Below are positions 33,741 to 45,100 of a stretch of DNA of 64,000 nt, in pieces. A model generated the notes under the pieces. The model was not told the DNA's origin, did not search any database, and saw nothing but the letters and a program-made list of their open reading frames with translations. The translations under genes were made by a program, and so were the position numbers. Source of the DNA: Leuctra nigra (Eukaryota > Arthropoda > Insecta > Plecoptera > Leuctridae); contig OW203766.1 of assembly GCA_934045905.1 (NCBI GenBank), positions 16,114,309 through 16,178,308 on the forward strand, given 5' to 3'. The first letter of the stretch is position 1. The number at the start of each line of letters is the position of its first letter.

Positions 33741-33778
33741 GAATATTTAAGTATTAATTAGTTTGTGGCCAAACTTAC

Positions 33779-33899
33779 GCCACCGAGAAAAGCACTCAAA
33801 TCGTGTACCTATTTTAGTAATATCCAAAAACCAGTTACCAAAAAATCAAAATAGTAAAATAGGAATTACTACACGATTTTGGTGCGTTTACTCGGTGGC
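33779..33899. mobile_element. Small fold-back element
   Basis: GCCACCGAGAAAAGCACTCA and CAAATCGTGTACCTATTTTA on the left pair with TAAAATAGG, ACACGATTTTGGTGCGTTTA and CTCGGTGGC on the right. Confidence 0.6.
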
Positions 33900-33984
33900 A
33901 GCATATTTTGAATGGACAGACTAATTGCATTATATTCGTATTAGATGTGAAGTGGCTTTCTATGCCATGTCCCAGGTTTATTTT

Positions 33985-34132
33985 TTGGTGGTTTTTAACC
34001 TGTTATGCATCTAGGCTAATGGTGACGGATGAATGACTATGATGATGTAAGGCAGATGATAGATGATAGTGACTAGAATAGGGAAGGAGGCCGCCGTCGC
34101 CTATTAGTAGGGAACCTTCCCATCATTTGAAG
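33985..34132 (-). mobile_element. tRNA-derived SINE, tail fragment
   Basis: Only the tail is present: GGCTAATGGTGACGGATGAA and GGGAACCTTCCCATCATTTG on the plus strand, the reverse of the family tail. Confidence 0.65.
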
Positions 34133-34470
34133 GGTACAGGAGAAGAACGATACAAGTCCATTTTCGAAGAAAATTATATAGAGGTGCCAACTGGTAGTGT
34201 TTGTATGAGCTATCAAAATATACTCTCGGATTTATAAAAATATTGAAATAATACTTTAAAAAAAACATTCAAATGGGGCTGTCAATGCATTTTTAAGCAT
34301 AGGAGTTTCACTTTCAGCCGATTTTATGTTCGAATTGTATCAAATTGACTTGAATCTTTCTTCCCCTGTACCCTTCTTTTGTCTATTGACTGAAGAAACC
34401 ACGATATAATCTCAGTAGGGAAGGATGGAGGCGGTAAACGAACCCGCGACTTTCAGAGTGAACATTCAGC

Positions 34471-35205
34471 ACACGGAACAGGTATGGCTGAGTGGTAACG
34501 CTCTGAACTTGTATTCCGGAGCCCGGGTTCGATTCCTTCGGCCGTCCTTGCTGTCTGAGGTTTCTTCGTGGTATTCCCTCAGTCGACAGGCAAATGCTGG
34601 GAAGGTGTCCTACTAATAGGCCACGACCGCCTCGTTCCCACTTTCAATCCTTACCTATTAGAGATTAGATTAGATTAATAGGGTTTAACGGCGCGTCAAC
34701 GACGAGGTTATATTGCGCACATTAATTATTTTACTTTAAACTTTGTTGAATTAAGTGGAGGACATAGGGAGGGGGTTGACCTAACGGGCCCGATCCGGGG
34801 GAGTCCAGCACTGGTGGGAAGGCCAGGCCGGAATGGGGTCGGACCGGGGGGGTGTAAGGATTCGGGCCGGCGGAACCCGATTTCAGGGGGATCACCATCT
34901 CGAGGGGGAAGGCCGGCCCGATGGGGACCGCAAATTCAAGGGAGGACATGGTTAGGTCAACCCTGGCTGCTATTTGTCTGGACCTCACCACTGACCTGTC
35001 CGGCATGGGTAGCCCTTACACATGAGCATATGCTCGCCGGCGTAGCTGCAATGGATCGTTGGCCAACACAAACCCAACCACCACGATAAGGTGGCAGCCG
35101 TCAGGGGGTCCTTACCTATTCTTCACCGTCATCTCCCAATCATCATCATAATCATTCATCCGTCGCCATTAGCCTCGCTGCAGAACAGTGCTACGTTATG
35201 CCCCA
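34471..35205 (+). mobile_element. tRNA-derived SINE split by a LINE-derived insert
   Basis: Same family as 37140-37420: head with GGTATGGCTGAGTGGTAACG and GGTTCGATTCC (34471-34659), tail resuming at 35121 through GCCATTAGCCTCGCTGCAGA. The break at 34660-35109 is a later insertion. Confidence 0.8.
34660..35109 (-). mobile_element. Short LINE-derived insertion in a SINE, 11-bp target duplication
   Basis: CCTTACCTATT occurs at 34649-34659 and 35110-35120, exactly flanking the insert. On the minus strand it opens with GCCACCTTATCGTGGTGG, a LINE 5' motif, is GC-rich, and ends GCGCCGTTAAACCC and a TAATC-repeat tail. At 450 bp with no ORF it looks like an internally deleted element or a LINE-derived SINE. 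Confidence 0.7.
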
Positions 35206-35708
35206 ATTGAAAAAAACTACACATTGCCTGAGCCAACATATTATATTGTTTTTTTTCATTGGTGTATTTTATTTGCATATTTTATTTTTATTTCCCGCAA
35301 AATGTTTTGCACCCTACCGATAGGCACCAGCACCAGCAGCGAAATGGATGCAAAACCTTTTGCAAATAAAATAGACCAAGCAATAACTTGAACTCTGATC
35401 GCTGCTTATACACAAGACAAGTAAGTTGCGTAGTCTGCGAGTTGTTGCGCGTGATTTCCTTGTTGTCTTGATCACTGGTCTGTTTGAGCGTCCGGTGACC
35501 GGTGAAAGTGGTCGCCTTGGCAACTACACAAGCAAGTGCTGATTATTTCCAATCAAACAGGTTGTAATTAGACGCACACCGTACAAGTTGTTGATCCTAT
35601 TCTACCAGATCAACGGTACCTACTTTTATACAAGAATACGTCAAGTATAGGCTGATTTTTTTGACTCTGGACTGTAACTGAAACATGTTTTGCAAGTGTT
35701 ATTACGTA

Positions 35709-35919
35709 CACTCCCCCAAATAATAAACGGTACTCGAAAGAAAATGAATTGACTGATTAAGGTTTGATGGCATCATCCCATGAAGTCAGTGCTAACGCAT
35801 TATTTAACTCTTTTAGGTGAGCTCTGATTTCATTGATAATAACAAGGATTGATTGTCAAGGAACCGGCCCAGCAGCCAATACATTTTGTACCAAGTACCG
35901 TTTATTATTTGGGGGAGTG
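35709..35919. mobile_element. Mariner-type MITE, copy 1
   Basis: TA on both sides (35707-35708, 35920-35921); inverted ends CACTCCCCCAAATAATAAAC and the complement, about 25 bp; 211 bp. Shares GAGCTCTGATTTCATTGATA and GATTGATTGTCAAGGAACC-like sequence with 60415-60621. Confidence 0.75.
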
Positions 35920-35924
35920 TACAT

Positions 35925-37129
35925 TAACAAATTGAAATTATTTTCTGAGTAACTTTACTGAGACAATAATAACGTTTACATCGCTACCTAAGTATTTTCA
36001 TAAGAAATATCGAAATGTATTTTTTTATAATGACAGGGGTATTTTTCATCGCAAAGTTCTGTAATTGCGACCGAAGAATGTTTTTGCAGATGAGGAACAG
36101 GTAAGGAAGGACGTTCGAGTGAAGCGGTCGTAGCCTATTAAATTGAGAGAGACAAATTGTAACATAAGTGGGTGTAACTTTGATAGGATGTTCACATGAT
36201 CAGTCTGATTGTATATAGTAGCACTTTTTCATTTTTGATTCATGCCTTGTTAATTAGGCGCCGGTGTTTCAACAAAACCGCTCAAAACTATGAAATTTCC
36301 GATACGATTGGAGACCAGACCCGTTAACCAATTGATCTCAAATTTTAATCGTGATAAACTTAGGGTTATATTTGGCACATTTTTAAAATTAAATATCATA
36401 CGACACCCAGCGAGACAAGAAAATATACATATATTATATTATATAATATAGTATATTATATCATATATTATATATATATTTCACCAAAAATCAACTAATT
36501 ATTACTAATTAACAACGCAAAAAATTAATAATGTACCAAGTGATAACCCTAAGTTTGTCTTTTATCAAATCATGTTAAAATGGCAAATCAGTTCGTCAAC
36601 AAATTTGGCTCCAATCGTATCCAAAAAAAAGTGCCTTTAAAAAGCGACATTTTTTTATAACGGAGACGTGGATCGAACTCGAACCTCTGGAGCGTCTTCT
36701 GCCTGAGTCGTTTCTCCGACGAGATGTCGTCGAAGTGTAAAGGTTGCTTAGATGATGGATCAACAAATATTATATTGGACTATTAGTTACTATCAGTAAT
36801 GCTTGATTCTCCTGGGAGCAAAGGGAAGTCTCATGAATTGTATTGCTGTACATTTCTAAATATCAACACAAATAATAGTGATAAACGAACTTATCACTCG
36901 GATTGGGAAGTAGGACTAAAATAGATATAATATATTTGATTCTAATGGTTGAAACACCCTAAAATCATTTTGATACAGTGCAATATAGGACAGGAGTTTC
37001 CAAGTGCTGGTACCAATTGAAAATGGAATTCAAAAGATAATATCGTTAAGATATCGTTACGTAAGATTCGGTATGGAGAGATAATCAAAACATCGATTGA
37101 AAAAATATCAATACCTGATTACTACATTG
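35925..37129. other. AT-rich stretch with a repeat shared with 27.8 kb
   Basis: 36490-36640 resembles 27800-27960 (GTACCAAG(T/G)GATAACCCTA, CAATCGTATCCAAAAA). An (AT)-rich tract lies at 36430-36480. No gene seen. Confidence 0.5.
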
Positions 37130-37139
37130 AAAATCTATA

Positions 37140-37420
37140 ACGGAACAGGTTGGCTGAGTGGTAACGCTCTGAGCTTGTATTCCGGAGGCCCGGGTTCGAT
37201 TCCCGTGGCCGTCCTTCCTGACTGGGGTTTTTTTAGTGGTTTTCCCTCAGTCGACAGGCAAATGCTGGGAAGGTACCCTACTTATAGGCCACGACCGCCT
37301 CCTTCCCACCTTCCATCCTTACCTGCTCTTCACCATCATCTCCCAATCATCATCAAAATCATTCATCCGTCGCCATTAGCCTCGCTGCAGAACAGTGCGA
37401 CGTTAAGCCCCAGACAAAAA
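37140..37420 (+). mobile_element. tRNA-derived SINE, complete copy
   Basis: A-box-like TGGCTGAGTGGTAACGCTCT and B-box GGTTCGATTCC head, then a tail with CAGTCGACAGGCAAATGCTG and GCCATTAGCCTCGCTGCAGA, ending in an A-rich tract. A 10-bp target duplication AAAATCTATA flanks it (37130-37139 and 37421-37430). Confidence 0.85.
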
Positions 37421-37430
37421 AAAATCTATA

Positions 37431-39109
37431 CAAGTGGTGTATTTACTACATATTTTTTTTTAATTTTGATGGAGCCTCTTCTGACAGAAAAGTTTTTGGA
37501 TGCACTTTTTTATTTTGAAGTTCGTGTTTCCATAGGGCAGTGAAAAAGGAGAAACAATTGAAATTTAGATTTAGTTACAAGTTTACTTTTTCAGCCATAA
37601 CAAACAACTAAAGCAAATTTAATATAATTTATTTATATAAATATCCCCGTGATATCCTCCATTATTCCCCTTATAGCTAGTAACAAAGAATCCACCAGAG
37701 GTCAGTCGTGTTCCAATTATTTTCTCGAATACAAAAAATATATAATATTTGGAATGAAAATCCAATGTCGCTCCATCCCTATGCAAGACTCGGTGGTACA
37801 TACAGATGCTGCGGACTTCCCTGCCTCAGTTCTGGCGATCTGCGCACGAGATGGGCGTGCAAATGATGAACAATCCCAGTCAAACCGAGTCCTTCATATA
37901 GGTACACTCAATAGTTCTAAGAATCCCTGAGTTTTCAATGGCAATGAAAACATGTCACAACAATGGAGGCACAGACCTTGGACGGAATGGATATTCAATG
38001 AACATATTGATTTGAGATTTCACACCGTCAATCATACTTACTTCCTACTACTCCTACGGAATTAATTAAACAATCTATATGTTTATAGATATTTTAAGAG
38101 TATTTGTATACTCTTTAATTCCCGATTTTAATCCTGTTTTACCAATTATGCCTTCGACGATTCAGATTGATTTTTATTCATTAGTTGCAAAATACCATAC
38201 ATGTTATGATATTAAGAATACTACCAATCTTTCCCCTATACCACATAATTTGGTGGATACACAAAATATCGTATAAGTTCTATTTAGCTATTTTTTTTCA
38301 TGTTACACACAAATTAATAGAATTTTCAAAAATTAAAATACAATAATATCAACAAAGACAGCAAGAATGAATACCATAACAATAAATTTAGATTAACCTC
38401 ACATATTAAAATTTAGCCAAAATCCAATATTTTGGTCTACAGTTTTTATATTTCGTTAGATTATATAACCATGAACACCTGTTACCTCTCTCATCTTCTC
38501 TTTAACATTCCTGCCTCATCTGTTTGAAACAAATTATTCACAATCAATTATAATACCTGAGCGGCTAGTCTGAAGATTCGACCTTGAATGTGACCTGCGT
38601 TGCCCACACCGTGCTCATAGTCTTGTTAGATGATTGTGCATTGTGCCCGCCAGAGTGCTGTGTTTTCCCCGTCACAGTCTACTGGTGGCATTGGCGCAGA
38701 CAAGTTGACTGCCAAGGACCAAGTGTACAGTGCATAGTTACAGTGGTTCTTTGTGACAGTGATTTTTCAATGAAAGTGAATTTTCATTCGATTAGTCGAG
38801 ATGTGAAGGATTCAGGAAGAAATTAGTTTTGTTATCGTCATCGATATTTGGCGTTTGCGTTAGATTTCAATCATCTTTACATATACAGAATCGTTTATTT
38901 GGGAAAAACCAAATACTATGAAATGTTTTATAAAATATCTCACAAGCCAGAATGACATACACATTCAATTACGTAACATTTGTTTATGATTTGACAGCTC
39001 GTTCATTGATAAGTAAATAACTTATTCTTTGTCAAGCATAACACTGTTTTAAATCTCTGTTTACGTAGTGAACTATTTAAAGTTGTTTGTCCCTCCTGTA
39101 TATTCAACA
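37431..39109. other. Upstream region of the 7-TM receptor gene
   Basis: AT-rich. A GC-richer patch at 38580-38790 may be a promoter or non-coding exon. No coding exon recognised. Confidence 0.5.
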
Positions 39110-42100
39110 ATGATTCCACACCGTGTTACAATAACATGTCTATTAATTCTGTTTTCAATATTAAACGAGTCCGATGCGATAATCTCGCCTAAAGGAATTC
39201 TCAACAAATGTTGTCCGAACGGAAAGCGCTTCCAGTTCACTCTGCAGAACGAGGACGTGCTTGAATGCGTTCCCATCGGACCAGAAACCAACACAACCGA
39301 CTGGTGGTGGTGGTTTCCGAAGCACGTGACGAATCTGTCAAACTCCGACACAAACACAACGTCGAACATCAATGGAACTCAAGAGATCGCCGCATTGGAG
39401 AAGCAACAGATTTACTACGGAACCAAACCAGACTGCGCCAGTCACTCCCACGACATCCTCTACCACATCGCGAAAGCGCGTCGGGAGTTCAACTTCGTCG
39501 TCGACGACGATCAGATCAAGTTGGAGGTGCTGAAAGGCGCCTCGCTCCACGACAAAGCCGGTCACAGTGAGCTCTTCCCGAGCAGCGACTACTGCGTCGA
39601 CGCCGGCCCCAAGGAGTTCAACATGTTCGTCGTGTACGTCTGTCCGTGCACGACGATCAGGTGTGTGCGGAAGTGCTGCGGCGAAGACGAAGTCTACGAT
39701 GACAGAGAGGGGAAGTGTACACATGCGTCCAGTAAAGTGATCGGCGATATTTTTAATTGGTTGCCGACGATAAGGAAAGATATGGTGAGTGGTGGTCGAT
39801 GTTGTGGAAGTTTACAGTTATTTCTCTTTGCATTAGCGCCGAATTAGAACAGTTTGAGAGCTGATTAATTGAGTACATACGAAATGTTGAGCAAGAAATT
39901 AGTTCTGAACCTCAAAAGTAGGAACCAAAGTACATTTTCTAAATGTTGCGTTGCACACTTTTAGAATCATTTAATAGAAGTATTTTCTTACAAAATAGCC
40001 GGTATCTCCTTTCAAAAAAGATTGGACGATGAAGAACTATTAGAACTATTGGTTTTTGAGGGCCCCTCAATTGAATAATTATTGGACTTCGGGCCTTCTG
40101 TTTCTGATGTATGAGATTTATATTAGATCACATTAACACGTTTTTATTTTCACACAAAACACACCGGAAATGTTATTATTTAAATTGAGCAGAACGGCGA
40201 GTAAAACTTAAGATTAATTCTAATTTATTTGTGATTACTCTTCTGAACCCATTGTTTTTCGCCTTGAGAAAATGCAAGTATTTTTGCTATCTAATGATCT
40301 TCTTTTTCGCCTGGGATAAATACCTACACATTGTGCTGCTGTGGGAATAAATAGCGTATTTGCATGATTATGAGCATGTTGGGAATTAGAAGAAGAGCCA
40401 AATATTCAAGTACAGTCTGATTAATTACTATTGGCATTTTACAACAAAAAAATAGATATTTAAACTGCGTGTATTTTTCTTTTTAACCAGATATACCAGA
40501 TTAACAATAACTATATAACCGAGATAATTTCTGGATTGGTCTATTATCTTCAAGCTCCTAGCGATGTTACACTTAGACGAAATAATAGCCATTGCTCAAT
40601 TTCGTCTAAGGTCACGTACAACAATGACGTTGGAAGCTAAAGGAATGTAATTGCTTCCAGAAAGGGGAGCTGGAGTACTACCGACTGCAATGACGTTGAA
40701 TGCTAAAGGAATGTAATTGCTTCCAGAAAGGGGAGCTGGAGTACTACCGACTGGTCAACAAGCAACCTGTCTGTCCCCACTCTGTCACTGTCACCAACAC
40801 CAACTACTCGAAGCCAAACTTCTATCTACTTCAAGATAAAAGCATTCAGGTGATGAACAAGTTGGAGAGAAATCTTCACCTTTTTAAAACGACGTTTTCT
40901 AATCTATTTTTATTCAAAGTTGAGGTTAGGCTTATATAATAATGAATTATGATTATGGATGAGCATGACATTAACTTTCATCGTGGTCAGATGGCATGAT
41001 AAAACACGATTAAGATAGCTGACGACAGGGATCGAACCTCGTGCTTTCCACGTGATAGAAGAGTCAGCTGCGTTTTAAGAATGTTGTTCAGTTTTGACAA
41101 CCGAATTAAATCGAATCTAAGTTATGTCTTGAAAGAAATAACCAAATGCTAATAACTGCAGAACCCTTTGCTTTGGAAACTGACCTCAGTCTAGTTTATT
41201 TTGCTGGGGGACATGCAATTTTTCAATAGTCGTATTTTAAATATATGTTTGTGAAAGAAAGATAATAAGTAGAAAGACAGAAATAGTACAAAATAAACTA
41301 AGGCCCGGTCGGTATTACCAAAGTTAAATTGTGCCGGATTTAAATTCAACTGCTTGAATCAATTTAAAGTATCTGATTGGCTGTGCCGCCAATTTAGTCC
41401 AATACTTAGTTAATTCCGCTCAAGGAAAGACACGTGAAATTTTATTCCTGTAAATTTGTAAATATCAACATAAGTACCATCGAGAAATGTTTTTTTTAAA
41501 ATAAAAATCAATTTGAAAGGCACGGGATATTTTGGCGGTAAAAGCGGCATGTTACTAGAATCGGGATAATGATGTAATTTCCAAGTCCACAACAATGTGT
41601 TACCATGGTGATACACTTTGTTTCCATGGAACAGGATTGTGATGTCAATGTCAATTTATTCTGTTTTTAAATTTAGAAGAAATGTATCAAACTTTGTAAC
41701 TGAATTTTACGAAAACTATTCGTCCCACGACAAAAATAATACTAGGGGAGAGAAGGGCATAGTGGAACGTGAGGCATAGTGGAAATCAGCTGTTATCTAT
41801 TGACTAGGAGGTAGCAGCAAAATTTCTTCTAAACAGAAATGAGTGTCAATGTCGTACACTAAACGGCACTAAGTGTCAAGTCGGTAATACAGTTTGGCGG
41901 AATTTGACAGACCAAAACATTTTTCAAGGTAAGATAAAATCGTTTTCCAGGCTACTAATTTCTTAAGATGAGAGATGAGAAGTAAGATGAGATTGCCATA
42001 TCGTCGGTGCACCAGATCCTCATATCAGTATTTTCATAATATTGAGTAATTATAGTTATTGATAAACATATACATTTTAAGTGTCAAGAATCGGTTGAAT

Positions 42101-45100
42101 GGAGGTCGTGTGATAGAAATTAATGTTCGTTGATGCTTGAGGGCATGGGCGTCTAAGATAGTAGGTAGTATATATTTATGTCAGAAGCACTTTTCTGCTC
42201 AAGATTGTTCTCAGAACCATTCTTGACGAGGCTCAATGGGTCTCTCAAAAGCGAATTGAGTTATGTTGTGTTTATCGCGAAGATCGCTAATACAGCGAGT
42301 TGGCCTTGGCCATTTGACCTGAGAGAGTGGTCACAAATGTATAATTAAAACCAGCTATTTGATTCTTCAAACAGGTTGTTGAAACCGGCGCCATTTTCCC
42401 CCCCTACGAGCTGTGCGTTGATTTCACCACCTCCAAGACCGAGATGGTCTACTTCTGCGTGACTCCAGAGCTCGCCACCGTCGTCTTGTACTACCTGTAC
42501 GGCGTGATCTTCACTATAGGCACGGCAGCACTCCTGGTCACCGTGTCTCTGGCCGCCATCTTGCCGGAGATGCGTCGCAACATCTACAACAAGATGGCGC
42601 TCACGCACAATCTCATGCTGCTCATTGGCTACGTCACTACTGGCGTCTCGCAGATGATTGGTGCGACGTTACCGATTGAGGCCTGCAAATATCTTAGTGA
42701 GTTGAGAGTGTGTGAGGCAGAACGTACATTTGGCAACGTAGTAATAATATGCATTTCCCTTTTGTATAATCACTTGCTTTTGCCTTTTAAATCTTCACAC
42801 GGAGTAAGTTGGCTCAGGTAGTAAAGCACTCGTCTTCTCTGAAAGTTCTGGTTCGATTCTAGCGCAAGTTCCCTTTTGTATAATCACTTACTTTTGACCC
42901 TCCACACGTAGTAAGTTGGCTCAGGTAGTAAAGCATTCGTCTTCTCTGAAAGTTCTGGTTCGATTCTAGCGCAAGTCCTTGATTTCTACATTTGATCGTA
43001 ATTTTCCTCAGTCTGGAAGCAAACGCTTTACAGATATTCCTACTAATAGTCCACGACCGCTTCCTTTCAATATCCATCAAGATATCTATCACCGCTCATA
43101 ATATCTGGAAAAATGTATTTATAGATCAAGTCTTGGCCATAGTCGATCTGGAGGCCTATTCCAGAACGTTTTCCCAATTCCATTCCTGATGGAATCCGGT
43201 CACGGCCATAAGGATTAACATCGTACCGAATCGGATTCCATCAGAATTGGGAATTTAAAAGTTCTGGAATACGGCCTCAGGAGGCCAATTCGTGAGCGTT
43301 TGAGTTTTAAAACGTTCACGAGTGTTTAAAACTTGAAAAAGTTAACAACTATAGGCCTTAGCCTTCAATTCAAGTTTTATACAATGCAACGTAAAAGGTC
43401 TCAAAACTTGGATCGGAAGAATTGGCCTTCTAACCCAGTAATTTTCCCAAGTTTTTCTAGTTTACAGTCGTTTTGAGCATGTTTGAGCTCATTCGCTTTT
43501 TTGTTTATTTTTGTTAAATTCTCTTTCTGTACAAGGGATCATTGAACTTGTCGTTGTATTCGCCGTGATTGTATGGAAAGAAGCAAGTACTTGCCGATGC
43601 TCGATGACTGTCGAGGAACTGACTCGATGTGAATGTTCCAGGCTTCATCATTCAGTTCTCCATCCTAGTGGCCGTGTTCACATTGAACGTCATGTGCGTT
43701 GACATCTCATTGACCTTATGTGAATGTGAATGTTCCAGGCTTCATCATCCAGTTCTCCATCCTAGTGGCCGTGTTCACATTGAACGTCATGTGCGTTGAC
43801 ATCTCATTGACCTTATGTGAATGTGAATGTTCCAGGCTTCATCATCCAGTTCTCCATCCTAGTGGCCGTGTTCACATTGAACGTCATGTGCGTTGACATC
43901 TCATTGGCCTTATGTGAATGTGAATGTTCCAGGCTTCATCATCCAGTTCTCCATCCTAGTGGCCGTGTTCACATTGAACGTCATGTGCGTTGACATCTCA
44001 TTGACCTTATGTGAATGTGAATGTTCCAGGCTTCATCATTCAGTTCTCCATCCTAGTGGCCGTGTTCACATTGAACGTCATGTGCGTTGACATCTCATTG
44101 ACCTTATGTGAATGTGAATGTTCCAGGCTTCATCATCCAGTTCTCCATCCTAGTGGCCGTGTTCACATTGAACGTCATGTGCGTTGACATCTCATTGACC
44201 TTATGTGAATGTGAATGTTCCAGGCTTCATCATCCAGTTCTCCATCCTAGTGGCCGTGTTCACATTGAACGTCATGTGCGTTGACATCTCATTGGCCTTA
44301 TGTGAATGTGAATGTTCCAGGCTTCATCATTCAGTTCTCCATCCTAGTGGCCGTGTTCACATTGAACGTCATGTGCGTTGACATCTCATTGACCTTATGT
44401 GAATGTGAATGTTCCAGGCTTCATCATTCAGTTCTCCATCCTGGTGGCCGTGTTCACATTGAACGTCATGTGCGTTGACATCTCATTGACCTTATGTGAA
44501 TGTGAATGTTCCAGGCTTCATCATCCAGTTCTCCATCCTAGTGGCCGTGTTCACATTGAACGTCATGTGCGTTGACATCTCATTGACCTTATGTGAATGT
44601 GAATGTTCCAGGCTTCATCATCCAGTTCTCCATCCTAGTGGCCGTGTTCACATTGAACGTCATGTGCGTTGACATCTCATTGGCCTTATGTGAATGTGAA
44701 TGTTCCAGGCTTCATCATTCAGTTCTCCATCCTAGTGGCCGTGTTCACATTGAACGTCATGTGCGTTGACATCTCATTGACCTTATGTGAATGTGAATGT
44801 TCCAGGCTTCATCATCCAGTTCTCCATCCTGGTGGCCGTGTTCACATTGAACGTCATGTGCGTTGACATCTCATTGACCTTATGTGAATGTGAATGTTCC
44901 AGGCTTCATCATTCAGTTCTCCATCCTAGTGGCCGTGTTCACATTGAACGTCATGTGCGTTGACATCTCATTGACCTTATGTGAATGTGAATGTTCCAGG
45001 CTTCATCATCCAGTTCTCCATCCTAGTGGCCGTGTTCACATTGAACGTCATGTGCGTTGACATCTCATTGGCCTTATGTGAATGTGAATGTTCCAGGCTT

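Noticed and set aside
34731..35089. GC-rich 91-codon open frames on both strands
   Set aside because: They fall inside the LINE-derived insert defined by its 11-bp target duplication.
37145..37215. Functional tRNA gene
   Set aside because: A and B boxes are present, but the sequence continues into a SINE tail with target duplications and does not show a convincing complete cloverleaf.
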